In this document: positions 1 to 9,992 of the stretch, one piece after another | Layout: each line of letters starts with the position of its first letter | How positions within the stretch are numbered: the first letter of the stretch is position 1 | Assembly (NCBI GenBank): GCA_031556375.1 | Contig: JAVBTA010000044.1 | Location: 14,562-78,561 of the forward strand | DNA length: 64,000 nt | Direction: 5' to 3' | From: BNXB01 sp031556375 | GTDB taxonomy: Bacteria > Bacteroidota > Bacteroidia > Bacteroidales > Azobacteroidaceae | Notes under the pieces: model-generated | The model's database searches: none | Seen by the model: only the letters and a program-made list of their open reading frames with translations | What the model was told of the DNA's origin: nothing | Made by a program: the position numbers and the translations under genes

Positions 1-236
1 ATAATCTACCTAGAAATCTATGTGACAAAATTTTCGTACAGTCGTTACGTTTCTTTGCTAGCGGGGAAAACCTCTATACATGGCATCATCTACCTCACGG
101 ACATTATCCGGACTCCTATGTAGCGCTTCCCGGTACTTTAAATATGGCTCAGGGAATCCAGGGTGATTCCGGTAGTGGAAGTTGGTCATACCCTTTAATG
201 CGTCAACTTTCTTTTGGTCTAAATCTAACTTTCTAA
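1..236 (+). CDS. SusC-family TonB-dependent receptor, C-terminal fragment
   Basis: The reading frame that starts at base 3 is open from the window edge to a TAA at 234-236 and encodes about 77 residues. It contains the RFFASGENLYTW stretch typical of the late beta-strands of SusC/RagA receptors, and it ends in LSFGLNLTF, the aromatic C-terminus that such barrels use for outer-membrane insertion. A SusD gene follows after only 3 nt, the usual order of a susCD operon. Known of the family: these receptors import glycans or peptides through the outer membrane with TonB energy. The N-terminal part lies outside the window, so the domain type and any N-terminal signalling domain cannot be judged. 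Confidence 0.9.
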   Translation, partial: NLPRNLCDKIFVQSLRFFASGENLYTWHHLPHGHYPDSYVALPGTLNMAQGIQGDSGSGSWSYPLMRQLSFGLNLTF

Positions 237-239
237 ATC

Positions 240-2213
240 ATGAACATTATGAAAACATATAAAATATTATTCATACTGACTCTTACGCTATTGTTTTCGT
301 GTAATGACGATTTTATGGAGAAGTATCCGAAGAATGCAGCTACCGTGCCGACATTTTTCACAACTTATGAAAATTTCAAATCATATTCCTGGCAATTTTA
401 TGCATGGTACTCCGGATATACTTTGAATGCAACACAATTCGACAGTTATACAGACAATGGTATGGATGGTCAGACCGGGGTTAATGCTTACGCCACCGAT
501 CAGATTATAGAACCCACTTCCGGAGGAGAATGGTATTACAGCCGTATAAGAGTCATCCACCAAATGTTAGACAATATAGACAATTCATCTATGACTGATA
601 CGGAGAAGAAACACTGGAAAAGTGTAGGTTATTTCTTTAAATCACAGGAGTACCTTCGACTGATGACAGCATTCGGTGACGTTATCTGGGTAGATAAAGT
701 ATTGGGTAGCAGCGACAATGACATCCTGTACGGACCGGCAACTCCCCGTCTGGAAATTGCAAAGAAGATACTTGAAATGTTACAATATGCACAACAGAAT
801 ATCAAAAAAGACGGAGATGGACGTAATACTGTAAACCTGAACGTTGTCAATGCCTTAATGTCTCGTTTCGGTTTATTTGAAGGAACCTGGGAAAAATATC
901 ATCAACTCAGCAGTGAAACCGATTATAAGAAATACCTACAGGCTAGTTTTGATGCATCATCTGCATTGATAGCTGCAATTCCCAATATCCACGGCAATTA
1001 CAACGAACTGTTCAATTCATATGATTTGACTTCCGTCAACAGCGTTTTGTTGTTCAAAGTATTCTATGTCGGAAAAAACGGACATATGATCAACCGTAGC
1101 ATGGGGGCCAATCCAACTCCTTATCAGGCTTCGTCCGACTTGGTTCAATCATATCTTTGCACAGACGGAAAACCAATCTGGACAAGTTCGTCTTACCAGG
1201 GCCCTGCAGATGGAAATGCGACTATGGATGTTGAGTTCTTAAACCGTGACCGGCGCTTGTATTATTCTATTTGTCCGCCTTATCGTGTGAATACAACATT
1301 CCCACAAAATAAAGACATGTCCAATGTAAGTCCGACCGGAGTCGCAAAGGATGCATATTTTATGAATCTAATGGCTTCCATCAGTACATCCACAGCACCG
1401 AAAATTATGCCTGTTCATCAATGGAACGACGAATTAGTCCGGGAAATGCCACACTTCAGCAGTGGCGGCGGCCGTTATAATATGGCGCAAGGTTACAACG
1501 CGGTAACTGGTGGCTATTATCCATGGAAAATTTATACTCCGGCCAATCAAGGTTCGGGAGATGGCAATGATGCCCCTATCTATCGTATGGGAGAAGTGCT
1601 GGTCAACCATGCAGAAGTTGCGTGGGAATTGGGAAAATTCGATCAATCAGTTGCAGATGCAACAATTAACAAACTTCGTACTCGTGGCAACATAGCCACA
1701 ATGAAAGTATCAGATATCACGTCTTCTTTCGATCCCAAACGGGATAAAGGAGGATGGGCACCTTCTTCAGGTGACAAAGTACAGGGTACGCCTGATTATG
1801 AGGTAGATCCTGTGTTGTGGGAAATCCGCCGTGAACGTCGTGTAGAACTGTATTGTGAAGGATTCCGTTTCAATGATATCAAACGTTGGGCAAAAGGGAA
1901 ATATATCAGTCAGCAACTCTTCGGAGCTTGGGTAAAAAAAGCAGAATATGAAGATGAACGTCATATTGTGATTGGTGCGAAGACCCCGGCAACTCCGGCT
2001 GTTGCAAACTTTACGCTACCTTTAGCTGGTGACGACGGAACAGTTATGCCCAACAATCCTTCGGTATCTGAAGGCCGTGTATATGTCCGCGAAAAACCAA
2101 GTCCCGGATGGCTAAACAAACAATATCTGAGCCCGATCCCATTGAATGAATTAACTCTCAACCCGGAACTAAAACAAAATCCGGGATGGAGAAGCCCTGA
2201 CACTGGTAATTGA
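240..2213 (+). CDS. SusD/RagB-family surface glycan-binding lipoprotein
   Basis: A 657-residue protein with a lipoprotein signal ending in LLFSC (lipid-anchored Cys about residue 21). Family features include the N-terminal helix after the anchor, the early MEKYPKN segment, and the C-terminal RRERRVELYCEGFRFNDIKRWAKGK-like region (shown here only in its core RRVELYCEGFRFNDIKRW) followed by a closing NPELKQNPGW. SusD proteins cap the partner SusC on the cell surface and bind the incoming ligand. The gene lies 3 nt after the partial SusC and is followed by a terminator, so it closes that operon. ATG codons at 240 and 249 are both possible starts; 240 is given, but 249 leaves a more normal signal peptide. 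The ligand is probably an O-glycan, judging by the enzymes downstream. Confidence 0.95.
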   Translation: MNIMKTYKILFILTLTLLFSCNDDFMEKYPKNAATVPTFFTTYENFKSYSWQFYAWYSGYTLNATQFDSYTDNGMDGQTGVNAYATDQIIEPTSGGEWYYSRIRVIHQMLDNIDNSSMTDTEKKHWKSVGYFFKSQEYLRLMTAFGDVIWVDKVLGSSDNDILYGPATPRLEIAKKILEMLQYAQQNIKKDGDGRNTVNLNVVNALMSRFGLFEGTWEKYHQLSSETDYKKYLQASFDASSALIAAIPNIHGNYNELFNSYDLTSVNSVLLFKVFYVGKNGHMINRSMGANPTPYQASSDLVQSYLCTDGKPIWTSSSYQGPADGNATMDVEFLNRDRRLYYSICPPYRVNTTFPQNKDMSNVSPTGVAKDAYFMNLMASISTSTAPKIMPVHQWNDELVREMPHFSSGGGRYNMAQGYNAVTGGYYPWKIYTPANQGSGDGNDAPIYRMGEVLVNHAEVAWELGKFDQSVADATINKLRTRGNIATMKVSDITSSFDPKRDKGGWAPSSGDKVQGTPDYEVDPVLWEIRRERRVELYCEGFRFNDIKRWAKGKYISQQLFGAWVKKAEYEDERHIVIGAKTPATPAVANFTLPLAGDDGTVMPNNPSVSEGRVYVREKPSPGWLNKQYLSPIPLNELTLNPELKQNPGWRSPDTGN

Positions 2214-2230
2214 TTTTTCAATTAATAATC

Positions 2231-2285
2231 TACAGGTCGTTCTTCAAAAGATTGTAAAATCAACAATAGGACGACCTGTTTTTAT
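2231..2285 (+). terminator. Rho-independent terminator after the susCD pair
   Basis: Arms ACAGGTCGT (2232-2240) and ACGACCTGT (2271-2279) are perfectly complementary, with a long 30-nt loop and a T-rich tail. It separates the susCD transcript from the enzyme genes. The long loop leaves some doubt about efficiency. Confidence 0.65.
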
Positions 2286-2297
2286 GAGTAAAACGAC

Positions 2298-2305
2298 TAA
2301 TTTTG
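2298..2305 (+). promoter_or_regulatory. Candidate -7 promoter element for the GH89 gene
   Basis: TAATTTTG matches the Bacteroidetes -7 consensus TAnnTTTG, directly after the terminator and 32 nt before the GH89 start. No good TTTG -33 box sits 19-21 nt upstream, so support is partial. Confidence 0.45.
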
Positions 2306-2337
2306 CAGAATAAAATAATAACACTCTGAATGATACT

Positions 2338-4500
2338 ATGACTTCTAAATTAAAATTTACTTTATTTCTTCTTTTTATCCTGTTTTTACCTGTAAACGCA
2401 ACAGAAGATAACAAACCAATCATACAATCTGTAGAAGAGCTGGTTAGCCGAATTATCCCTGATCACAAATCACAATTTATATTCAAACTAAGTCCCGGGA
2501 AACAATCCTGGTTTAAAATAAGCGCTTCAAACGGAAAGATAAAAATCGAGGGAAATTCTCCTGTCAGCATCTCCGCGGGGCTTCACAGATATATGAAGAA
2601 TTACCTCAACACATCTGTTAGCTGGACAAACTTTCAACCGATATTACCAGATAAATTACCTCTCCCAAAAACTACGGTTGAGGAGCACAGTCCCTACAAT
2701 TTCGTCACTTACATGAACTATTGTACTTTTGGTTATTCTACCGTTTATTGGAATTGGGAACGCTGGGAAAAAGAAATCGATTGGATGGCTTTAAATGGAG
2801 TGACTCATCCCCTGGCAATGGTAGGGGTAGAACAAGTATGGATGAACTTCTTGAAGAAAACAGGTTACTCAGAAACCGAAGCCAAGCATTTTCTAACCGG
2901 ACCGGTCTATCTTCCCTGGCTCTTGATGGGAAACATGGAGACATTAGGAGGTCCGATGCCGGATGAATGGTTTATACGCCAAGTCGAACTGCAGAAAAAA
3001 ATATTGGAACGTATGCGCAGCTACGGCATGTCTCCTATTTTTCAGGCTTTTTATGGAATGGTTCCAACGAATTTCAAAACAAAATTTCCTAACACAAAAG
3101 TTGTAGAACAAGGAAAATGGAACACCTTCGACCGTCCGGATGTTTTCTCTCCTTTGGATCCCGAATTCAACCGGTTAGCCAAACTGTGGTATGATGAATA
3201 TACAGCACTGTTCGGAAAAGCAGAATATTATGCCGGGGATTTATTTCACGAAGGTGGAAAAACAGGAGGGTTGGACGTTACTGCTTGTGCTAAAGAGGTA
3301 CAAAAGGCAATGTTACAACACAATCCCCAGTCAGTCTGGGTAGTACAAAGCTGGGGTACCAATCCTACTCCCGAATTATTAAAAGGCTTATCCCCGGATC
3401 ATTCTCTGGTTGTCGAACTATGCGCCGAATACTGGCATCGATGGAAAGACAACAAAGGATATGTCGGTATCCCTTGGGTCTGGTCAAACATTTCAAATTG
3501 GGGAGGCAATATCGGCTTGCATGGAAGATTGGATGCTATAGCTTCTCAACCGACAGATGCCCTTTCGGACAAAGATGCCTCAAAGACATTGACTGGTATC
3601 GGATTTACTCCTGAAGGAATAGAAACGAATCCGGTAGTTTCAGACTTATGGAGCGATATGATATGGACTAGCAAGGCCCCGGATATGACATCCTGGATTA
3701 ATCGCTATGCTCAATGCCGTTATCATAGCAACCTTCCTTCTCTCCAACAGGCATGGCAGGGATTCTACCATACGGCATACGGAACATACCCCGAATCCCG
3801 TCGCCCTTCTGAACCTGTATTTTGCGCCAATCCTTCTTTAAATGTAAAGACGGTATCCGCCTGGTCTCAGAGCAAAATTTTCTATAATCCGGATGAATTT
3901 GCGAAAGCATGTGTTATTTTCCTTCTGGATGCAGAACAATTAAAAAACAATATCAATTATCGCTATGATGCTATTGATATGATACGCCAATACATCTCCA
4001 ATCTCGGTCGCTCTACTTATGCATCGATACAGGAAGCCTGGAAAACAAAAAACAGAGCCGCATTTGATGAATCAACTGCACGCTTTCTTCAACTTATTAA
4101 AGACCAGGATGAATTACTGCTCACTCACCCCGGATTCTGTTTACAGCCTTGGTTACAAGACGCACGGGATGCCGGAAGTACTCAAGGTATCAAAGACCAG
4201 TACGAATATTATAACCGCTTGATTCTTACGTCTTGGGATACCGTAGAAGGATCTCTGAATGACTATACCCATAGGGAGTTAGGTGGCCTTCTGGGAACAT
4301 ATTACTACAAACGCTGGGAACTGTTTTTTAATTATCTTCATCAGGCCTGGGATAACCCGTCGATGCCTAAACCTAAACTGTTCTCAATTACAGAAACATG
4401 GTTATATCAGGATATTACCAAAGAAATAAGACCATCAGGGAAAGACCCGGTGGAAACTGCTATAAAAATGTTTAATAAATATTACAGCACACAAAATTGA
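2338..4500 (+). CDS. GH89 alpha-N-acetylglucosaminidase, exported
   Basis: A 720-residue protein with a Sec signal peptide (hydrophobic residues 7-21, cleavage near NA-T). It carries the NAGLU/GH89 hallmarks: the NYCTFGYSTVYWNWERWEKE segment (about residues 127-146), the ALNGVTHPLA motif, and two Glu-bearing motifs. These are GDLFHEGG (Glu305) and TPEGIETNP (Glu426), which sit where the family's acid/base and nucleophile are expected. GH89 enzymes remove terminal alpha-linked GlcNAc, as found on gastric mucin O-glycans and in heparan sulfate. The gene is 13 nt from the sulfatase and 1.5 kb from a GH101, which favours mucin-type O-glycans over heparan. There is no lipobox, so the enzyme is probably periplasmic. 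Confidence 0.93.
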   Translation: MTSKLKFTLFLLFILFLPVNATEDNKPIIQSVEELVSRIIPDHKSQFIFKLSPGKQSWFKISASNGKIKIEGNSPVSISAGLHRYMKNYLNTSVSWTNFQPILPDKLPLPKTTVEEHSPYNFVTYMNYCTFGYSTVYWNWERWEKEIDWMALNGVTHPLAMVGVEQVWMNFLKKTGYSETEAKHFLTGPVYLPWLLMGNMETLGGPMPDEWFIRQVELQKKILERMRSYGMSPIFQAFYGMVPTNFKTKFPNTKVVEQGKWNTFDRPDVFSPLDPEFNRLAKLWYDEYTALFGKAEYYAGDLFHEGGKTGGLDVTACAKEVQKAMLQHNPQSVWVVQSWGTNPTPELLKGLSPDHSLVVELCAEYWHRWKDNKGYVGIPWVWSNISNWGGNIGLHGRLDAIASQPTDALSDKDASKTLTGIGFTPEGIETNPVVSDLWSDMIWTSKAPDMTSWINRYAQCRYHSNLPSLQQAWQGFYHTAYGTYPESRRPSEPVFCANPSLNVKTVSAWSQSKIFYNPDEFAKACVIFLLDAEQLKNNINYRYDAIDMIRQYISNLGRSTYASIQEAWKTKNRAAFDESTARFLQLIKDQDELLLTHPGFCLQPWLQDARDAGSTQGIKDQYEYYNRLILTSWDTVEGSLNDYTHRELGGLLGTYYYKRWELFFNYLHQAWDNPSMPKPKLFSITETWLYQDITKEIRPSGKDPVETAIKMFNKYYSTQN

Positions 4501-4513
4501 ATATCATATTTCT

Positions 4514-5959
4514 ATGAAACTACAGGGAAAACAAATATTAGCATTGGCTCTTTGCAGTCCGGGAGTATTCTCAGTATACTCCCAACAAACAGAAAAACCT
4601 AATATCATCTATATTATTGCAGACGATCTGGGATACGGAGATCTGGGATGCTACGGACAAACAAAGATACAGACTCCTAATATTGATAAACTGGCAAAAG
4701 AGGGTATGCGTTTTACGCAACACTATGCAGGCTGTACTGTCAGTGCCCCTTCACGTTCTTCCTTGATGACCGGTTTACATACCGGACATACTCCTATCCG
4801 CGGAAATAAAGAGCATTATCCGGAAGGACAACATCCTCTACCTGCAAATACTTACACTATTGGTAGAATGTTACAGGAAAACGGATATACTACCGGTTGC
4901 TTTGGTAAATGGGGCCTGGGATATCCCGGTTCTGAAGGAACTCCCGACAAACAAGGATTTGATGAATTCTACGGATATAATTGTCAACGTATAGCTCACA
5001 ATTATTATCCGTACTATCTTTGGCATAACCAGGACACAGTATGGTTAAATGGAAACAAAGGTCATCTGAAGGAAGATTATTCTCATGATCTGATCCAGGA
5101 ACAAGCTCTGGAGTTCATCCGGTCGAATAAAGATAAAGACAAGCCTTTCTTCGCTTTCCTTACTTATGTCATTCCCCACGCTGAATTAACGAACCCGGAA
5201 GACAGCATACTTGCAAGATATAAAAATACCTTTCCTGAAACTCCATACAAAGGAGTCGACGACGGAACTGATTATAAAACCGGTGGTTATGGAAGCACAA
5301 ACCATCCGAAAGCCGATTTCGCGGCTATGATCACAAGACTGGATGCCTATGTCGGTGAAATTATGGATCTCCTGAAAAAATCAGGTATGGATAAAAACAC
5401 TATCGTCTTTTTTACCAGCGACAACGGCCCACACCGCGAAGGAGGCGCCGATCCGGACTATTTTGACAGTTACGGACCTCTGCGTGGGGTCAAACGGGAT
5501 CTGCACGAAGGAGGCATCAGGATTCCTTTGATAGTGAGCTATCCCGGAAAAATAAAGGCAAACTCTGTCAATGAACACATTTCTGCCTTTTGGGATATTC
5601 TACCTACCTTTGCAAAACTAACAGGAAACAATTTTTCAGGAAATACTGATGGAATCTCATTTTTACCATCATTATTGGGTAACGGGAAACAGAAAAAACA
5701 TAAATATCTGTACTGGGAATTTCATGAAGAAGGCGGGAAAATGGCAGTCAGAAAAGGGAATTGGAAAGCTATAATGCTTAATGTCGGAAATCCGGAAAAA
5801 TCTGTCCTTGAATTATATGATTTGTCAAAAGACATTCATGAAGATTACAATGTTGCCGAAAAATATCCCAAAATAGTCTCCGACATGAGAAATATCATGC
5901 AAAAAGAACATGTAGATTCGGAAATATTCCGGTTTTCAATGCCTACAATCATTAAATAA
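4514..5959 (+). CDS. S1-family sulfatase, serine-type, exported
   Basis: A 481-residue arylsulfatase-like protein with an N-terminal signal peptide ending near VYSQ. The metal-binding start IADDLGYGDLG is present. The formylglycine motif reads SAPSR with Ser77 in the modified position, so this is a Ser-type sulfatase that needs an anaerobic radical-SAM maturase; none is encoded in the window. Other family residues include FGKWGLG, FTSDNGPH and the later RGVKRDLHEGG. It is 13 nt downstream of GH89 and 59 nt upstream of GH101, in one direction. By context it would remove sulfate from a mucin O-glycan sugar; the exact position (for example galactose or GlcNAc sulfate) cannot be read from sequence. 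Confidence 0.92.
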   Translation: MKLQGKQILALALCSPGVFSVYSQQTEKPNIIYIIADDLGYGDLGCYGQTKIQTPNIDKLAKEGMRFTQHYAGCTVSAPSRSSLMTGLHTGHTPIRGNKEHYPEGQHPLPANTYTIGRMLQENGYTTGCFGKWGLGYPGSEGTPDKQGFDEFYGYNCQRIAHNYYPYYLWHNQDTVWLNGNKGHLKEDYSHDLIQEQALEFIRSNKDKDKPFFAFLTYVIPHAELTNPEDSILARYKNTFPETPYKGVDDGTDYKTGGYGSTNHPKADFAAMITRLDAYVGEIMDLLKKSGMDKNTIVFFTSDNGPHREGGADPDYFDSYGPLRGVKRDLHEGGIRIPLIVSYPGKIKANSVNEHISAFWDILPTFAKLTGNNFSGNTDGISFLPSLLGNGKQKKHKYLYWEFHEEGGKMAVRKGNWKAIMLNVGNPEKSVLELYDLSKDIHEDYNVAEKYPKIVSDMRNIMQKEHVDSEIFRFSMPTIIK

Positions 5960-5971
5960 CAATTAATTCTG

Positions 5972-5979
5972 TATATTTG
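5972..5979 (+). promoter_or_regulatory. Candidate -7 element upstream of GH101
   Basis: TATATTTG fits TAnnTTTG in the 59-nt gap before the GH101 start, but no -33 box is visible. It may give GH101 its own start of transcription or be chance in AT-rich DNA. Confidence 0.35.
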
Positions 5980-6018
5980 CATTATTAGCTTCAGCTCAAA
6001 AAATATAAAACGAAAAAC

Positions 6019-9000
6019 ATGTTTGCAAAAAAAATCATTTTTCCCGTTATTTTTACTTTCATCATAATAAATCTGATAAGCGCTCAACAAAAAAATATGC
6101 CAATCGAGATAAAGGATAGTCTTCATTGGAAAATAATTCCTGAAAAAAACCAAGGATTTGCGTCTATTATAAATGGTAATATTACACTGAAATCCGACAG
6201 CGATCTTTTTTATGTTTATGATAAATTATTTCATTTCTTCAACACTTCAATAAATTACACGGTTAAATCCCAGAATGAGAACTCCCATACTGGGGTGATA
6301 CTTCGCTACGTTTCTCCGGAAGACTGGATTTATATTGGTTGTGATGAAACCAGCGATATCCTCGGATACTCTGTCTGGTATGTTGAAACTCCCTCGTTCA
6401 GAAAGGAAATAGCAAGAGATATTGCAAAATTATATAAAGATTATCCCCGGAATATTCGTATTGATTTAGTGGATGAATCGATTTTATTACGAATTGATTC
6501 TGAAATAGCAACTTTTGTAAATATTCCCGGTTTAGGAAAAAAAGCTGGAAAAATTGGATTCAGGGCGCATAAAGGAGGATCAGCAATTATTTCTGATATC
6601 TCATTTAAAGAAACAATCAAGCCTAAAACTACATTCCCTGAAGGAAATTTTATTATCCAATCTGACGAATTACAGGTTGTTTTGAGCAGAAACTTCCCCA
6701 CTCCACTGAAATATAAGTGGAAAAATAATCCGGAAGTAACTGCTAATGATCAAGTTTGTGAGTATATCAACCTCAATGGAGATCTTTATCCGGCAAAAAG
6801 CTCAGGGAGGCAAATCGATGGGAATAAAGTAGTTTATTCTCTCAGTGTTCCTGCGGCTAATGCTGTTATCACTGTTGAGTGCAAGGTGAAGCAGCATATT
6901 TTTGAGACCTGCCTTAAGGACATTAAAATCATTAACAACCAAGAGGAGGCCTTCCCAATAAAAACCATCGGTTTTCCGGAGCAATACCTTGCTGCAATGC
7001 CTAACTCTTCTGAAAAAACAGCCCTCTCTATTGCTGTCAATGAAGGATCCGACCGTTTTTTTCATCTAAACAAAAAAGCTACTGATACAATCAATTGCAA
7101 TGCGGCTATTGTAATCCTCAACGATGAAAATCAGGCCATTACTTTAGATAATAACTCTATTTACGAAACCAGGCAATTTGTTTATAGATCTGTTCCTGAA
7201 AAAAATGCGACATTCATCGGTAATAACGAATGGATTTACACCGGAATCGATGGGAAAACAACAGAACTGCCCTGGTGGAAAGTTATTTTTACCGGAGATA
7301 GAAATAATGATAATGTTGTGAATTGGCAGGATGGTGCGGTCGCTCTTTCTGAAGTATATCCGGATCCTTACGGAGTAGACCGGGTACGTAATTCCAATAT
7401 TACAATTACCATGAATTTTGCAAGTGAAGCTCAGTTTCCTTTCCTCAGGCAACTGGATAACATTAAGAAAGTATATTACCTCACCGATGGATTCCGCCAG
7501 ATGCTCGAACTCAAGGGTTACCAGGCAGAAGGGCATGACACCGGACATCCTGATTTTTCCAGTCATTACAATACCCGTGCCGGAGGGATGAAAGATTTGA
7601 ATACACTGGTTCAGGAAGCAAAAAAATATAACGCCTACATCGGACTGCATATTAATGAGAGTGAAGCTCATCCTTCGGCAAAAGCATACAATAAAACGAT
7701 TGTCTCAGGTATTCCCGGATGGAAATGGCTTGACCAGGCTTATCTGATCAAGAAAGAAGCTGATGTGATAAGCGGTAGTTTCCAACAGCGGCTCGATAAT
7801 CTGAAAAAAGAAGTGGATGGTTTGGACTTTATTTATATTGATACCTACCGGGAACATCGTTATCTGGCTTATAACACGGCAAAACTCTTTAATGAGCGGG
7901 GTTGGGCCGTCTGGACTGAAGATCCCAGCGTTTTCAACCGCTATGGGGTATGGATACACTACTGTCCTGAATCCAAGAGTCTGATTTCCAGGTTTGTACA
8001 TGGAACACGTAAAGACGCATTTGCAAATGACTCTCTATTCGGAGGAGGCTATAACCGTGGAGCTGCAATTGGTTTTCAGGGATGGCAGAATGGTAAAGAC
8101 ATGTACAAAGCTATCCGCAATTTCTATACGGAACAACTACCTTATCGTTATCTGATGCAATCTCCGGTTATTTATGCCGATGCTAATAAACTTCGCTTCA
8201 AAAACGGGACAGAGACGCGCAGGGAAAACGGGATTACCAATATGTATGACAACGGCAGGATAATCAAAAAGGGAAACATCGTATTTATCCCTTGGAATAA
8301 TTCCGGAGCCGAAAAGATCTACCATTATAATCCGGAAGGAGGAGTGTCTGAATGGGAATTACCGGCTTCATGGCAAACAGACAGGGTATATTGCTATGAA
8401 TTAACAGATACAGGCAGACTAGCGGGCAATATTTTGAATGTCGAAAGTCATAAAATCACATTGAATGCAAAGAAAGATGTACCATACGTCTTATATAAAA
8501 CGTCAGCTTCTAACTTATTACCTGCCGATTGGAGTCATGGCAGCCTCATCAAAGATATGGGTTTTGACAGTAAAGATTTTGGATATTGGACAAAAACAGG
8601 AAATCAGGAAGGAGTTCAAATAGAAACAACACCCTATGGACAAGCAGAATTAAAGATTTCCGGACAGAAAGAAGCCGGAGTTATACAAACTATCTCCGGA
8701 CTGGAAGGGGGAAAAAGTTATAGTATATATGCCTGGGTACAGGTCAATGGAAAAAGGAATGCCTCCATTAAAATTTCAGAGAATGGTACACAGCCTATCG
8801 TTTCCCGTATTGATGAAACACTCTTCAAAAACACTCAAATCAATTCTGATAAACGTGGAGGATATTATCAGTTATTAAAGGTACAGTTTGTTCAACCGGA
8901 AGGAAAAACAACGGCAAAGTTATCTCTTGTGGCTGATGCAGTGCAAGATAGATCCTCTGTTGTTTTTGATGATATCAGAATTTTGGAAACTCAGATTTGT

Positions 9001-9447
9001 CAAAAAGAAGGGTATGCTTATTATGAAGATTTTGAACATATCGATTTCGGGTGGGGAGGCTGGATGCTCGCCAGACCTTCGGAAGCAAAAACCCACCTCA
9101 GCGAACGGAATGGTGCTTACACAGATGATGTTATCGATGGAAAATGGTCTCTAAAAATATTGGATCAGGGCAAAGGCGAGATTTTAAGAACAATGCCTTC
9201 TCTCATTCGACTCAGGCCAAATACAAAATACACTGTAAATTTTCAGTATAAATCCACAGTAAAAGGTTCCTTCGAAATAAAGGCTTCCTCTACAAAAAGT
9301 AATGAACCGCTCTTATCCTCCCCTCTCGATGGAGAAGGAGTATATGAGGGCTCATTTACTACTGACGAATCAGGAGATTGCTATCTCTCTATTTTTCAAT
9401 TAAATAAAGGAATGTTGATTATCGACAACTTCGGAATAAAAAACTAA
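6019..9447 (+). CDS. GH101 endo-alpha-N-acetylgalactosaminidase
   Basis: A 1142-residue exported protein (signal peptide ending near ISAQ). An N-terminal beta-sandwich of concanavalin-like type (about residues 30-195) is followed by a supersandwich-like region and the GH101 barrel (about 460-740). Barrel motifs include YYLTDGFRQMLELKGYQAEG, GLHINESEAHP, FIYIDTY with Asp608 as likely nucleophile, and WAVWTED with Glu634 as likely acid/base. The C-terminal 300 residues form two galactose-binding-like modules. GH101 releases the intact Gal-beta-1,3-GalNAc disaccharide from Ser/Thr of glycoproteins. This is the strongest pointer that the locus attacks mucin-type O-glycoproteins. The gene ends tail-to-tail with the next one, with only 1 nt between stop codons. 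Confidence 0.93.
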   Translation: MFAKKIIFPVIFTFIIINLISAQQKNMPIEIKDSLHWKIIPEKNQGFASIINGNITLKSDSDLFYVYDKLFHFFNTSINYTVKSQNENSHTGVILRYVSPEDWIYIGCDETSDILGYSVWYVETPSFRKEIARDIAKLYKDYPRNIRIDLVDESILLRIDSEIATFVNIPGLGKKAGKIGFRAHKGGSAIISDISFKETIKPKTTFPEGNFIIQSDELQVVLSRNFPTPLKYKWKNNPEVTANDQVCEYINLNGDLYPAKSSGRQIDGNKVVYSLSVPAANAVITVECKVKQHIFETCLKDIKIINNQEEAFPIKTIGFPEQYLAAMPNSSEKTALSIAVNEGSDRFFHLNKKATDTINCNAAIVILNDENQAITLDNNSIYETRQFVYRSVPEKNATFIGNNEWIYTGIDGKTTELPWWKVIFTGDRNNDNVVNWQDGAVALSEVYPDPYGVDRVRNSNITITMNFASEAQFPFLRQLDNIKKVYYLTDGFRQMLELKGYQAEGHDTGHPDFSSHYNTRAGGMKDLNTLVQEAKKYNAYIGLHINESEAHPSAKAYNKTIVSGIPGWKWLDQAYLIKKEADVISGSFQQRLDNLKKEVDGLDFIYIDTYREHRYLAYNTAKLFNERGWAVWTEDPSVFNRYGVWIHYCPESKSLISRFVHGTRKDAFANDSLFGGGYNRGAAIGFQGWQNGKDMYKAIRNFYTEQLPYRYLMQSPVIYADANKLRFKNGTETRRENGITNMYDNGRIIKKGNIVFIPWNNSGAEKIYHYNPEGGVSEWELPASWQTDRVYCYELTDTGRLAGNILNVESHKITLNAKKDVPYVLYKTSASNLLPADWSHGSLIKDMGFDSKDFGYWTKTGNQEGVQIETTPYGQAELKISGQKEAGVIQTISGLEGGKSYSIYAWVQVNGKRNASIKISENGTQPIVSRIDETLFKNTQINSDKRGGYYQLLKVQFVQPEGKTTAKLSLVADAVQDRSSVVFDDIRILETQICQKEGYAYYEDFEHIDFGWGGWMLARPSEAKTHLSERNGAYTDDVIDGKWSLKILDQGKGEILRTMPSLIRLRPNTKYTVNFQYKSTVKGSFEIKASSTKSNEPLLSSPLDGEGVYEGSFTTDESGDCYLSIFQLNKGMLIIDNFGIKN

Positions 9448-9448
9448 A

Positions 9449-9886
9449 TTATTTCATTCCAAATATTGTCACATTGGCTCTGCCCCGTAACACGCCTCTC
9501 GTATCGTACCAAAAATCAATACGACGAATACTGCGTTTGCCAACTCCACGCAAATCTATAATCCGGCTTTCTCCTCCCTGAGGAATATCAATTGCCACAG
9601 GGATGTCATCCGGTGCGCCATTATCGTACGTAATCCTTAACTTTATCAAACGTAAAGCAGCATCTGTGACTTTAAATTTTATTTTTCTGAAATTATCAAA
9701 TGGAGCAACCACAGCAATCCCATCATGGTCAGCAACAAACTTAGCCTCTGTTGTTCCTATCACACGCCATTCTCCCGGAACTCCGGCTTTTCCCCTGCGT
9801 ACCTGTTGCGCACTTACCGCTTCATTAAAAAAAACAGCAAAAAACAAGATTCCGATTAATACCAATACGTTACGTTTCATGTTCAA
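9449..9886 (-). CDS. Small exported protein, DUF2541-like
   Basis: A 145-residue protein with a clear Sec signal peptide (hydrophobic residues 8-22, cleavage near VSAQ). The mature part is a compact beta-rich domain with the pattern KIKFKV, IKLRITYDNG, SRIIDLRG, IRRIDFWYD and a closing VTIFG. This resembles the DUF2541 type of secreted proteins as remembered, which have no assigned activity. It lies opposite and tail-to-tail to GH101 and divergent from the GH172 gene, so it has its own promoter region. I cannot assign a function; a sugar-binding or surface-stress role would be a guess. Confidence 0.8.
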   Translation of the reverse strand: MNMKRNVLVLIGILFFAVFFNEAVSAQQVRRGKAGVPGEWRVIGTTEAKFVADHDGIAVVAPFDNFRKIKFKVTDAALRLIKLRITYDNGAPDDIPVAIDIPQGGESRIIDLRGVGKRSIRRIDFWYDTRGVLRGRANVTIFGMK

Positions 9887-9961
9887 TTATATTTTGATTA
9901 TTAATTTAAAAAAACAACATTCTCATATAAAAAGTTCTCAAATTAAGGCTGTTTTTATTTT

Positions 9962-9992
9962 TTTGCTCTTGTTAAATATTTCATTACCTTTG
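9962..9992 (+). promoter_or_regulatory. Promoter of the GH172 gene
   Basis: A TTTG -33 box (9962-9965) and TACCTTTG -7 box (9985-9992) are separated by 19 nt, a full match to the Bacteroidetes housekeeping promoter. Predicted transcription starts about 7 nt downstream, giving a leader of roughly 35 nt before the ATG at 10035. Confidence 0.75.

Noticed and set aside
7144..7671. 175-codon minus-strand frame inside GH101
   Set aside because: Opposite the GH101 barrel coding region; product has no recognisable fold.
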